Position numbers and translations under genes: made by a program. The notes under the pieces are model-generated. The model worked only from the letters and a program-made list of their open reading frames with translations, was not told where the DNA came from and did no database searches. Of a stretch of 64,000 nt of DNA, positions 31,341 to 42,478 are shown one piece after another. Source of the stretch: Strigamia acuminata (lineage: Eukaryota; Arthropoda; Chilopoda; Geophilomorpha; Linotaeniidae); NCBI GenBank assembly GCA_949358305.1, contig OX442314.1, positions 39,157,211 through 39,221,210 of the forward strand, read 5' to 3'. The first letter of the stretch is position 1. Each line of letters starts with the position of its first letter.

Positions 31341-31625
31341 TCCTTTTTTCTGTCTATAAAACAGGCGACACTGAATCATTATAAATTTAATGAGGGGTGT
31401 TAGCTAAAGTATAATTTGTGATCAGTTTTAATTTATCGCTTTGTTACAATGAAACTAAAATATATTTTTACTCTGAATGATTAGAGTCAGGTTTCTGTAT
31501 TGACTAAGTGCCACCAAAAAATAAAATTTAGGCAATTTAATTCACTTCTATTGATTTTATATATTTTTCAAGCTTATAATTTGAAATACAGATTTAGCAG
31601 TTATATGGTAAGGTAAGGAAATGAC
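31341..31625. repeat. upstream part of duplicated DEG/ENaC exon-1 segment
   Basis: Matches 51167-51422 almost base for base (AAAACAGGCGACACTGAATC, TATTTTTACTCTGAATGATT, GATTTAGCAGTTATATGGTA) apart from small gaps. With the exon itself, a block of roughly 750 bp was copied to 50.7-51.4 kb. Confidence 0.85.
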
Positions 31626-31689
31626 ACCAAAAATGCTGTAAAATGTGTGTGTGTACGAATGATATAGTAAGTAAGTTTTACTAGTAATA

Positions 31690-32113
31690 CAGGGTGTCCC
31701 AAAAATAACGCAAGATTTGAATTAGCCGCCATTTGTGCAGTAATTTGTTGGCAACCCTGAAACAACAACGATTTGACAGCTGAAAGTTTAGGGTTTTATC
31801 TGCCGAAATTGGATTATATTGATGTGGCCAATTTGTGGTTTCAACAAGACGGTGCCACATGCCATATTGGCATACAACCATGGAAACAATTCAATTACTG
31901 CATGAGACATCACCGGTTTCGGTGATCAGAATTGGCCCCTTTTTCTTGCATCGTCTTTTTGAAACCACATATTGGCCACATCAATATAATTCAATTTCGG
32001 CAGATAAAACCCTAAACTTTCAGCTGTCAAATCGTTGTTGTTTCAAGGTTGCCAACAATTTACTGCACAAATGGCGGTTAATTCAAATCTTGCGTTATTT
32101 TTGGGACACCCTT
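31690..32113. mobile_element. mariner/Tc1-derived palindromic element
   Basis: The ends AGGGTGTCCCAAAAATAACG and CGTTATTTTTGGGACACCCT are inverted repeats flanked by TA. The inverted homology extends inward for well over 100 bp on each side. Between the arms the plus strand encodes NLWFQQDGATCHIG, the second-Asp region of a mariner-group transposase. So it is a rearranged, non-autonomous derivative that retains a sliver of its parent gene. Confidence 0.85.
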
Positions 32114-32182
32114 TATATCATTGGTGTGTAGGAGGGGCAATAAATTTAAAAGGAAAGCTTATCTACAATTTGTATGTTTTGT

Positions 32183-35100
32183 TGTATAATCGGATGTCAA
32201 TAATGAGAGTGGATGAATGAATATAAAAGGTCAAAAGTTTAATCTACACTTGGCCTCGACGCGTGCTTGGCATGAGAACATTCCAGCGAGTGAGCAAGTG
32301 CCTCGAGGCGTCTACACAACTCCACCTAGAGGTGGATCCCTCATTCGAGAATTCCCCTTCCCCCTGGGCCATATCGGATCAAGGTGACCCAAAAACAACA
32401 ACATTCACCTTCTTCACCTGATCGATATTAAGGCAGAATTCCCCAAAATAAAATCACTACAATAAAAATGAAAACACTCCTGCAAATACTAGATGAAAGG
32501 TTAATACAAAATCAAATGAAATTTTTCAATTCAATACACTTCCAAAATTAATCTAATCTGCTGCGCTTCGAGGACCAACATTGCTTTTTCAATGTTACTA
32601 TTTTGGTGAGCATGTCTGCCACCATTTGCTCATCCCCCGCGTGTCGCAACTCTATCTTCCCGTTCTCAACCTCATCTTTGACGAAGCAATATCGTAGATT
32701 TATGTGTTTCGTCCTCTGGTGTTGCGCAAGCCCCCTTGCTAACATCTCTGCCGATTCGCTGTCGGTGTGTATCACCGCCTTTGGTCTCATTAGGTGCTCA
32801 GCCCCAGCTCTTCCAAGAATTTTCTCAGCCAAAGTGCTTCCTTCACGGCTTCGCTAATCGCTATGAACTCTCCAAAATTTGGCTGGATTGCTCATTTTCA
32901 ACAGTGTGAAATGGCCGGCGCGCCATTTTTCCAGATGGACAGTGGTTGCAAGGTGCTGCATTCTTCTGGGCCTTTTCCAGACCGAATACCGCATTCGTTT
33001 CTTTCATTCTTTGGAGCGTCGTCGCGTTTATGTGCCCCATCTTGCCGTGCCATTGGTCGATTTTTGTAGACGGCTTGCATTCTCCCTTTTTTGGTGATGG
33101 TGCGCACACCTTTGCGTGCTCCCGTACGATGGTGCGAACGTGCAAACGATAGACATCTCCAACTTTTGAAGCTGTCATAATTACGCGCTGCCCAGATGAG
33201 ATTGAGCACTTCCCACCCTCAAAAGTTACAAGCAGCCCTGCGTCGTCCAATTTGGGAACTGAAATCAAATTATCGTTTAAGTCAGGTATGAATAACACAT
33301 CTTTTACAATCAAATTGACTTCATCATTCATAAGTCGAATATTCCCTGTCCCCATAATGTCTATTTTCCGTTCATCTGCAAGCGTCACTTTTCGGCTTCC
33401 GTCGTCAGGCGTGAAGGTGTCAAAGAAGTCTCGATTCGCCGTCACGTGTCTGGTGGCGCCCGAATACAGGTTCCATTGACAGCCTTCAACGTCATCTACT
33501 CTGACCTGAAAGGCAAACTCGTCCCGGGCTGTCACTGCTTTTGCGTTTGCCCCCGGCTGCTCGTCCTTCCGGTCGTTTGGTGTCGTTTTGGGGCTCGCAT
33601 CATGGGTGTTGTTGGTTGTGGCCCGACCTCTGCAGTTCCTCGCAATGTGCCCAACCTTTTGGCAATTGTAGCATTTTACATGCTTCTAATCCTTTTGGTC
33701 GCCCTTTTGGTTCTCTCGTCGATCGCCTCGGTTTCCACGTTCGTCTCGATCGCCTCCACGGTTGTTGCTTTTATGACAAGTTCACCTTGTGTAGTTTCTC
33801 CACGATCTGGTCATCGTTCTTTTGCCGCATCTCCTCTTGTAGAATCATGTGGCGCAGCTTGACCATCGTGATTTCGTCATTGTCGCACATGTCAAATGCC
33901 CTCGGGATGCTACAATAATTTTTAGGTAAATTTTGAATTATTAATGTCCCGACCTCCTGCTTGCTCATGTCGCCTCCGACTGCTCGAAGTTGATTCACGG
34001 TCGACTCCACCCGCTGTAGGTATTTCTTAAATGTAAAACATTCACGCATTATTTGTAATGTTTCTTACCACCGTTTAAACAAATTTATCTATGTAAATGT
34101 CAAATAAAATGTTACAAGGAATTTTCAACCTCTTCACTTCTTCATTTCAGTGTATATTTTCAAATGATAAAACTCTAACTAATGAGTAATGACGCAGCAG
34201 TGCGTGCATGTATTTACTGCATTTTAATGTTTTTGTTGTAAAAATATACTAGAGTATCCATCGATTATCCAAGTGTTTGTCTCCACTCTTAAAGATCGAG
34301 ATTATTGTTGGACATTTACACGCAGCCGGATAGACAGTCGAGACAATGCTTGATTCACAAATCCTCCAAAGGGATGGACAACACTGAGATCAAGTTACTA
34401 ATTAGTAATTACCAAGCCAGGAAGTCCATTGGGGGAGTACTTCGATGTAAGGTTAGTTTTGGCAGCGGAAAGTATTAATTACTTCAGAGCTAAAAACATG
34501 GTTTCTCCCACTTCATTTTCGTCAATTCTCGTCGCAAAATCGTTTGCCGCTGCCTTGCTTTGCCACGGTGGACTTCCTCCAGCTTGTCCCAACACTGCTT
34601 GGCCGTCTCCGCATTTATCACGTAAACAGTTTGTGCCGAGGAAAGCCACTACACAATTGCATTCATGGCCTTCTCGACCTTGCCACGCCATGCATTTCGT
34701 ATGCCCACCGCCGCCCCGTTTGCTGGCTTATCATCAACAATGACTGTCCACCACTCAGATTTTTTTAAATAAATTTTTAATTTGAAAGACCATGTGGCGT
34801 AATTATCTTCATCCAATCGCTCAATCCGTCATCTTCTATGCTTTCTCGTTAAACCACCACAAATATTTCTATTTTTGTTAGGCCTATCGCCTCGTGGTCA
34901 GTCAGCGGTCAGTGTCTAAAAATGCCCGAATTTAGACATTTTCTGGTTCAAAAACTCACGTTTTTACGTACTAGGCCCATAACCCATTTTTGTATAATCG
35001 GATGTCAATAATGAGAGTGGATGAATGAATATAAAAGGTCAAAAGTTTAATCTACACTTGGCCTCAACGAGTGCTCGGCTTGAGAACATTCCAGCGAGTG

Positions 35101-35208
35101 AGCAAGTGCCTCGAGGCGTCTACACAACTCCACCTAGAGGTGGATCCCTCATTCGGGAATTCCCCTCCCCCCTGGTCCATATCGGATCAAGGTGACCCAA
35201 AAACAACA
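32183..35208 (-). mobile_element. Ty1/copia element with internal deletion
   Basis: Two nearly identical 218-bp LTRs (32183-32400, 34991-35208; TGTTGTTTTTGG to ATTATACA on the minus strand). The primer-binding region after the 5' LTR (ATGGGTTATGGGCC) resembles the initiator-tRNA type used by copia. Minus frames give part of gag (33771-34049). Then comes the protease/GAG-pre-integrase region (32861-33535; NLYSGATRHVTA with Ser for the usual catalytic Asp, then HGKMGHIN and CNHCPSGK). The end of RNase H follows (32548-32832; IHTDSESAEMLARG, TKHINLRYCFVKDEV). Most of integrase and all of RT are deleted. It inserted into a repeat whose empty form is seen at 42.7 and 43.7 kb. Confidence 0.88.
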
Positions 35209-35432
35209 AGATGTTTTACGTGCTAGCGCCAGCAGAGTAGAGATGAGTCTATGCTGTTTAAATTTCAAATTTACATTTAGAACTATTCATTTATTATTCA
35301 TTCTGTAATGTTAGTACGCCCACAGAAGAAAATAATATTGATGTCAGTCTTTTTAAATTTGCTCTCCAGGTGCATGCAACACCATTAAAATCTAGTGATA
35401 TTAGTAACTGGGCATTTGCTTCTTGATAGAGG

Positions 35433-36708
35433 TGTGAGTGTTCGGACGGACGCCAAGTAGTTAGGGGAGGGCCACGAGGCGCTGGACGCAACACACAATG
35501 ATTTAATCCACAAAATACACAAGAGACAAAAGTTTAGGTTTTGGTTATTGCTTCCCCTTGGCGATCAATCACGATACCGGATTGGTTTTTGTGGATTTCT
35601 AATTGGTCGCTTGGAGTTTTGTTGCAATTTTGGCCAAACTGTTGTGGATTGTTGAGGATCCTTATTTTGCAGAGGCAAAACCACTTTTTTCTTTGATTTC
35701 CTCAAAGGTTCAAGGGGTATTATGGTGTCTCAAGGTGTATTTTCCAAATGTAATGGCTGCTTGGCATCCATTCCTGATCGGACCCCGTGTCATGGCGATC
35801 CTGGGATCCTGGGATCGCCATGACACACGAGGTCGTTTGATTGCAGTTCGGCCGCATCGTGGTAACATTCTTAGGAATGTAGGACAAACACGGCGTCTTG
35901 GACGCTCAGGTACCAGTGGGTGACAGAATCGCCACGCCGATTGTTCGGGTCGCTCTTGCCAATGATCGTGGAGAGACGGTCGGTATGCGACCATTCACCA
36001 TGATAATCCAGAAGATAACTCTCTGGACCACTGCGGGGTCCACCCACTTCGGAAAGGGTCACTTCCGGGGCCCGATTGGTCCTGCGCCAAAGCGCCGCAG
36101 CTCCACCTGGTTGCGGGGTCTGTAACAGGCTACGTGAGAAACAAGAGACGCGAGAGCTGCACCAAGTTGATGTGCGTTGCAGGACAGTGACACAGCCTGC
36201 GGTTGCAGCTGGTCACTCGAAAATAACAACATGGTGTTGTATTCGAGTAATCAGCTGTTGCTGCAAGCTGATCACAGCACTGCAACAACAATGCACTTAT
36301 GCAGCTCTCGTGCCTCATGTGGTTCTCGCACTCCTGTTGCGATCCTCCGCAACCAGTTGGAGCTGCAGGACCTTTATTGGTAGAATTGGGAACCGGAAGT
36401 GACCCTTCCGGAAGTGGGTAGGCCTTGTAGCGGTCCATGAGTTGTTCTGGTAGCCAGCATGCCGAACGGTCGCAATCCGACCGTCTCTCCATCCCTGACT
36501 ACAATGGCGACGCAAACAATAAGCGTGGCAACTGTCGCCTATCGGGACCTGAGCGTCCATGTAAGCCACATCCAGCGTATGTTCTCAATAATGTTATGGC
36601 AGGGTGGCCGAAACGTAACACCAACCTCGTGGATATTTTATCGTGTGTGTTGTGTCCAGTGTCTTGTGACCCTCCCCTGACCACGTGGTGTCCATCCGAA
36701 CACTCACA
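35433..36708. mobile_element. head-to-head LTR pair forming a 1.3-kb palindrome
   Basis: The left arm begins TGTGAGTGTTCGGACGGACG and the right arm ends in its inverse (CCGAACACTCACA). Both arms carry the LTR-family blocks (GCTCAGGT, GAGACGGTCGG, TCACTTCCGG) in opposite orientation. The centre near 36225-36250 is itself an inverted repeat (ACTCGAAAATAACAAC / GTGTTGTATTCGAGT). It is either two LTRs abutting by rearrangement or a foldback element. No gene. Confidence 0.75.
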
Positions 36709-36944
36709 ATTCGTATAAAAATATTTAAAACGTACGGTATATCGGCGTTTTGGTTAATTTATATATATTTTTTGTTTTTTTTAATTAGCATAATGAATAC
36801 AAATTAATAGCGTAAATAACAATTTTACTTTTTCGGCAAACTTACATGATATTGGCTGAATATAACACCATGGTGTTGTATGTGTTATATTTGAATTCAA
36901 CACCATGGTCTTATTTTCAGGTGAAAACAATAAAATGTGAGGTG

Positions 36945-37157
36945 TGAAGAGTTCTTACAACTCGATGTGACTCTCTAATTTAGACACGGAAAACATGTTC
37001 ACTCTCATTTATTGAACTCGTCATACACAACTGAATTCTAGAATATATGTTGCCATGGTTAGCTTTCAAACAATCACCAACCATGGCACATTGTTACAAC
37101 AATCATATAATACCGTCAATTCACACTTAATAGTTAATTTACAATCAGAATCTAACA
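36945..37157 (-). repeat. gypsy 3' LTR
   Basis: Contains a GGTTGGTGATTG/CAACCATGG hairpin region and AATAAA-type signals; matches 42479-42691. Confidence 0.93.
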
Positions 37158-37386
37158 TTCCTCCCCAGTTACAATGTTTACCACTTGTAATTTCACACTT
37201 TTCAAATTAACCCAAATAGCCACATCTAATGATTAAAGCTTCTCCAATAAAACACTTTACAATTTTCAATTTGAGCCAAGAAAACACAAACTACAATTCT
37301 TATCTCATTTCTAATAAAAACGACCTTTTTATACAATTTCAAACAGTTTTCTTTACTTTTCACAACAACACTATTTAGCTCCATCA

Positions 37387-40300
37387 TTACTTTTCTTTGT
37401 CTGCCATCCGGCGCAACAACAGGCGAGTCCGCTCCGCGTCCTCCTTACTGTAGAGTTGCGCTTTTTCTGGGGCCCCTTTACCAGTCTTCTTGGTTGGTAA
37501 GGTGGTGCGTGGTGCCCCTCTCTCCAAAGGATCCGCCGTCCCACTTGGACCAGGTTGGTCTGGATCTTGTATGGGTTCCATCCGCACCATTTCAGCGACC
37601 TTTAGTCCGTGTTTGGGTAGTCTCGCCACTGGTGCATTGCGGTAGCTGGCCAAAACCGTTTCCTCGTCATCCTCCTCCTCCCCCGAGGACAGGTCTTTAT
37701 AATTAATCTCGATGTTCCTGGCCGCGCGCGTCCTCGGTCTCGGTTGCGAGTTGACGGCGTCGCGGTGGGGTTCCTCCATCTGCTGGTCGACCGCTACCTC
37801 CTCGGTCATCGTCAGCACGGGTGGCGCCTCCGGGGCTAGCACTGGAGCTTGACCGCCCACTGGTACCACTTGGGCTCCAACAGGTGTCTGCCCGGGTGTT
37901 GGGAGCCTCGCAACTTGCGGTGGGGTGAGAAAAGGTTGCGGTGGCGTCTGTGGTGTTGGTGGTGTCGGGGGCAACGGGACGGGTGGCGTCCCTAACAACG
38001 GCGCGTACGTGTAAAGCCTCAGCTCGCCCCCGCCCTCGGGAGTAACCGGCGCCACGACCGGCACCGGAGTCACCACTTCGCTCGGGTCCGCCGCATCGCG
38101 TCTCCTCACGTGGTTCAGGTGTCTGACCACTTGCTTGTTGGTCTGGACATCCCTCAAGCGATAGACGACCTCGCCGCTCCTCTCCAAAACAATCCCCGGC
38201 CGCCACGGCGGGGTACTTGCCGGGAACGACTTGTACCATAGTCTGTCGCCCACGGTAAAGTTCCTGAAACGAGAGTTAGTAGCCGCCACACTCACCGCGC
38301 ACCTGGGTTTTACCAAATCCAAAAAAGTAAACGGCTGTCGCCCTATGAATAGCATCGCTGGCGACTGATTGTCCCGTCCGCGGAAACTCGTATGTTGGTA
38401 AAGCATGAGTCTGAGCAAGCGCAGTTCCAGATCTCCCTTGGTGAACTTTGCTAAACGGTCCTTGACCCAACGCACCGCACGTTCCGCCTGCCCGTTAGAC
38501 TGGGCGTGGTATGGGGGGGAGAACATATGCTCGACCCCATTTCTCCTCAAAAAACTGGCAAACTCTGCAGACGTGAACTGGGCTCCGTTGTCGCTGACCA
38601 AAAGGTGCGGGAGCCCAAAAGTACTAAACACACGCCTGAGAATCAAAATTGTGGTCGCTGAAGTGGCCGTTCGCGTCGCCCTCGCCTCGATCCATCCAGA
38701 GTAGGCGTCAACCAACACCAAAACCATCTGGGACTGAATGGGACCGGCGTAGTCAATGTGCACACGGGCCCACGGCTCCTCGGCACGCGGCCATGAAATA
38801 GGCAGTGCGTGTGGCGGCAAAGATCTGCTTTGCGCGCAGATGACGCACTTCTGCACGAAGTTAATGATTTGCGGGGTAATTCCCGCCCACCACACGGCCC
38901 TGCGGGCCCTCTTTTTCATGGCCACAATGCCGGGATGGCCTTCATGAAGGAGCCGCAGCATCCTAGGCTGCAAGGCCCCGGGCACCACCACTCTAGCCCC
39001 CCACAAGAGGACTCCCGCCATAAGTGAGAGTTCCTCAAAACGGTTGGCATAAACAGCCAACTCGGGGCGACCTGCAAGCGAGGCGAAATCTCCTCCACGG
39101 ACCGCAGCAACCACCACAGTCAACTCTGTGTCGACTGCCGTCGCCTTCGCGACTTCCACCGCTGTCAACAAGTTCTCCCCCTCCATCTCGACCAAAAATA
39201 CCGGTCGGTCATCAACCTCAGCTGGCGCCGGATCGCAAGGGAATCTGCTGAGGACATCAGCATTGGAATTGTCGGCTCCCCTGCGATACCGCAACACATA
39301 AGAGTAAGCTGACAAAAGGAGGGCCCAGCGGAGCATTCTGGGGCTGACCACCAACGGAATTGGTCGGTCAGACCCCAAAATGCCCAACAAGGGCTTGTGG
39401 TCGGTGTAGATGGTGAACTCCCTGCCCATCAGATATATATGGAACTTTTTCACCGCGAATACCACCGACAGCGCCTCCTTGTCGATGTGCGCATAGTTAC
39501 TCTCGGCACGGCTGAGGGATCTCGAGGCAAAAGCAACTGGATGTTCTCTTTCCAGTTTGTCAACGTGGGCCAAGACCGCCCCTACCCCATAAGGGGACGC
39601 GTTCGCAGCGATCACCAGCGGACGATGAAGATCGTAGTACGTCAAAATGGGAGCGGACGTTAAAGCTCGTTTGATCACGTCAAATGCCTGCTGCCTGCGC
39701 TGGTTCCAGACCCAAATTGCCTCCGCACACAATAGTTCGTATAGCGGGGTCGCCTTGTCGGCCAAGTGTTCAATGAACACGGCGTAAAACGCCACCATCC
39801 CTAAAAATGTCCTAAGCTGCTTCACGTCAACAGGAGGTGGGATTGCCAAAACTGCCTCAACTTTTGACGAGATCGGTCTGACTCCCTTCTGGCTAATTGA
39901 GAAACCCAAAAAATTTAGGCCACTCTCACAAAACAAACATTTTTCCCTAGCCAGGTGTAAACCCCTATCAGCCAATCTACGAAAAATCTGCTCCAAAACC
40001 CACAAATGTTCCGGCAAATCCCACGTTGCAACAAGAATGTCGTCCAAGTAGACGAAGATGCGGGGCACCCCGTCCAGGACTGAGATAATAATCCGCTGGA
40101 AAATCCCAGGGGATGGCATAGTCCCAAACGGGAGCCTGGTAACGGCTATAAGGCCTTTTGGGGTGTTCACAGCCGCAATAACAGCCGACCTCTCTGATAG
40201 CGGAATTTGCAGATACGCTTGCCTGAGGTCAAGCGCACTGAAGAAACGCGCTCTGCCAATAGACGCAAGCAACTCGGCTATGCGAGGCAGGGGGTACGGG

Positions 40301-42387
40301 TCAGGCTGTAAATTGGCGTTCACGGTGGACCTGTAATCCCCGCACAGGCGAACCCCCCCGTCTTTCTTTTGCACAGTGACCAGGGGAGTCCCCCACACGG
40401 AGAACGGAATCGGCTTGAACACCCCTTTGGAAATCAAATCGTCTATCTCCAAACTGACCGCCTCTCTAAGCGGTAGTGGAATAGGCCTCGGCCTGTAAAA
40501 TCTGGGAACCGCATCTGGTCTTAAAATAAGATCAACCGGTTCACCCTTGTAAGTTCCAAGACACTCACTAAACACGTGTGCGTAACGCAATAACAATTCA
40601 CTCAAGGAACCAGCTCTCTGGGCACTCGCACTCGACACTTCAACGTGATCCACTGGGCTCGCCGACGGGTGTTGACCACTCACAGCAGCTCCGTCACCCT
40701 CCGCTGGCGGCGCCGGGTCACGTCCATCTCCTGAAATTAAAGCGGCAGAAATATTATGCCAACCAAACTTGTGTACAGCATCCCGACCAATAAGACTAGG
40801 GCCCTGACGCCCCACCACTACAAAATTTACCCTTGCTGTTACCTCACCCATATGCATATTCAGCCACACCTGCCCCAACACCTCAATGGGCTGGTGTTGG
40901 TATGCAAACAGCTTAACTGAAGTGGGGGTAATCGCCCTCCTTGAAATCAATCGCTTGGTCAGCAAGACGTTGCAATCAGTCGCATTCAGCACCGACAGCT
41001 CACTGCCGGTATCCAACAATAGGTTAAGCCTGAAAGAATTCAAAACCACCTGCACAATAAGGGGCGGCGACCTCACTCTCGCTCCAACGACATGGAACAA
41101 GGCGAAATCCTCGTCTTGCTCCTGTATCACGTTGATTGGAACGTTCCGCTGCCTCCACTTCTCATCAGAACCTCCTGCTCCACCAAAACTGCCGTCAACC
41201 TCGGCTGGAAACGTCGCCGGTGGGCATGCTCCCTCCTGATCGTTCGCCTTCTTGCGCCACTCACCAATCATGCGGCCACCCGGTCGTTGATCTTGACCGG
41301 CTCTTGGTCCCAATGCTGGCTCAAAAGGGCAATCCCTAACGAAATGCGGTCCGCCGCAACGAAAACAGTCGACGGGCGTGCCATCCCTTTTTACAGGTTG
41401 GCCGCCTCGCCCACTACTCTGCCCCTGGCGCCCGCGCCAAGGTCGCTGAAACGAACCACGTTGAGCACTGGTCCCTGCGCCTGAAAAACCGGGTGAACCG
41501 AATTGGTTGGCTCTTCCACGGCCCCTCTGCGGACCGCGGCGGCCACCCATCGACAACTGCATCAACGCCGCCGAAGCTGGCGCTTTGGTCGGCTCTTCAT
41601 CCGTGAATGGCAACGGTTCTTCGCGTCCCGACGCCGCAATGTGGGCCATCTCGTGGGCGACGGCACGTTTTGTCACCTGTTCTGCCGTCAACGGCATGTT
41701 GAGAAGAATCTCGCGGACCAAAACCTCATTCCGCGATCCTCGTACCACCTGATGGACGATCGCCCCGTCCGTTTCTTCCTTGGTTGCGAATCCGCAACGT
41801 TGAGACAGAATCCGTAACTCTGCTATGTGTTTTTCCACCGACTCTCCCTCGTGGCGTTTGCGCGCTCCGAATCGCTGCCGAGCCATATACGGGGTGTCAA
41901 CTGACGTGTAGTGCTCCTCAACCACGTCCAAAATCGCATCCAAACCCATCGTGACGACTTCCTTCGGGTGCGCCCACCGTTTGATTTTATCAAACATTGG
42001 TATGCCAATCACAGTCAAAAGTAGCGGGACCTGTCTGTCTGCTTCCACCTTATTCAACAGGACAAACTGCTGGTAAGTTTGCTTCCAGCTTGTCCACTCA
42101 TGCAGCGTGGAACCGGAAAACGGCGGAATGCCGCCAAGCATCAATTGTGCCATGACCAACAGCAACACAAAACCACACAAACCGGTAAACCTCGCGTTCG
42201 ACGACCCGTGTTCGATCACGTAGGCCCGACGTTCGTCTCGACGTCGAAATCTCTCTTGCGCACGTCTACACGACGTCGCCGACGGCTCGCACGCCGCACG
42301 CCACCAATAAGAGTCCAAAGCTCCGCCCGAACGTCGACTCGCCGACGCGGCACTCATCAATTGCAGCAAAAGTAGGCAAAAACTCAC
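37387..42387 (-). CDS. gypsy Gag-Pol polyprotein
   Basis: One open frame of 1,666 codons. Met79 (42151-42153) aligns with the gag start of the second gypsy copy at 55.6-57.0 kb, so it is probably the true start. Order: capsid-like Gag (79 to about 300), an Arg/Gly-rich tract, zinc knuckle CFRCGGPHFVRDC (341-353), protease LLLDTGSE (456-463), RT with FVYLDDILVAT (YLDD 780-783), and RNase H. Then integrase with HEGHPG and CVICAQ zinc ligands, catalytic HIDYAG, SDNGAQF and NGQAERAV. A Pro-rich tail follows. Gag and Pol share one frame with no shift. The first RNase H Asp is replaced by Asn929 (AANASPYG; codon 39601-39603). Related to the Mag/K02A2.6-like gypsy group by general RT features, not proven. 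Confidence 0.93.
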   Translation of the reverse strand: MSFCLLLLQLMSAASASRRSGGALDSYWWRAACEPSATSCRRAQERFRRRDERRAYVIEHGSSNARFTGLCGFVLLLVMAQLMLGGIPPFSGSTLHEWTSWKQTYQQFVLLNKVEADRQVPLLLTVIGIPMFDKIKRWAHPKEVVTMGLDAILDVVEEHYTSVDTPYMARQRFGARKRHEGESVEKHIAELRILSQRCGFATKEETDGAIVHQVVRGSRNEVLVREILLNMPLTAEQVTKRAVAHEMAHIAASGREEPLPFTDEEPTKAPASAALMQLSMGGRRGPQRGRGRANQFGSPGFSGAGTSAQRGSFQRPWRGRQGQSSGRGGQPVKRDGTPVDCFRCGGPHFVRDCPFEPALGPRAGQDQRPGGRMIGEWRKKANDQEGACPPATFPAEVDGSFGGAGGSDEKWRQRNVPINVIQEQDEDFALFHVVGARVRSPPLIVQVVLNSFRLNLLLDTGSELSVLNATDCNVLLTKRLISRRAITPTSVKLFAYQHQPIEVLGQVWLNMHMGEVTARVNFVVVGRQGPSLIGRDAVHKFGWHNISAALISGDGRDPAPPAEGDGAAVSGQHPSASPVDHVEVSSASAQRAGSLSELLLRYAHVFSECLGTYKGEPVDLILRPDAVPRFYRPRPIPLPLREAVSLEIDDLISKGVFKPIPFSVWGTPLVTVQKKDGGVRLCGDYRSTVNANLQPDPYPLPRIAELLASIGRARFFSALDLRQAYLQIPLSERSAVIAAVNTPKGLIAVTRLPFGTMPSPGIFQRIIISVLDGVPRIFVYLDDILVATWDLPEHLWVLEQIFRRLADRGLHLAREKCLFCESGLNFLGFSISQKGVRPISSKVEAVLAIPPPVDVKQLRTFLGMVAFYAVFIEHLADKATPLYELLCAEAIWVWNQRRQQAFDVIKRALTSAPILTYYDLHRPLVIAANASPYGVGAVLAHVDKLEREHPVAFASRSLSRAESNYAHIDKEALSVVFAVKKFHIYLMGREFTIYTDHKPLLGILGSDRPIPLVVSPRMLRWALLLSAYSYVLRYRRGADNSNADVLSRFPCDPAPAEVDDRPVFLVEMEGENLLTAVEVAKATAVDTELTVVVAAVRGGDFASLAGRPELAVYANRFEELSLMAGVLLWGARVVVPGALQPRMLRLLHEGHPGIVAMKKRARRAVWWAGITPQIINFVQKCVICAQSRSLPPHALPISWPRAEEPWARVHIDYAGPIQSQMVLVLVDAYSGWIEARATRTATSATTILILRRVFSTFGLPHLLVSDNGAQFTSAEFASFLRRNGVEHMFSPPYHAQSNGQAERAVRWVKDRLAKFTKGDLELRLLRLMLYQHTSFRGRDNQSPAMLFIGRQPFTFLDLVKPRCAVSVAATNSRFRNFTVGDRLWYKSFPASTPPWRPGIVLERSGEVVYRLRDVQTNKQVVRHLNHVRRRDAADPSEVVTPVPVVAPVTPEGGGELRLYTYAPLLGTPPVPLPPTPPTPQTPPQPFLTPPQVARLPTPGQTPVGAQVVPVGGQAPVLAPEAPPVLTMTEEVAVDQQMEEPHRDAVNSQPRPRTRAARNIEINYKDLSSGEEEDDEETVLASYRNAPVARLPKHGLKVAEMVRMEPIQDPDQPGPSGTADPLERGAPRTTLPTKKTGKGAPEKAQLYSKEDAERTRLLLRRMADKEK

Positions 42388-42478
42388 AATTTCCTAATGT
42401 GTCCCATTTAGGGAGCTTCCTCTGTCCAACATACTGTCCAATTGTACTACTCAGGCTTCTTTTTATCGTGGATACCAC

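Noticed and set aside
35603-36718. Overlapping frames of 90-120 codons on both strands
   Set aside because: They are translations of the palindromic LTR pair; similar frames appear in every GC-rich copy of that LTR.
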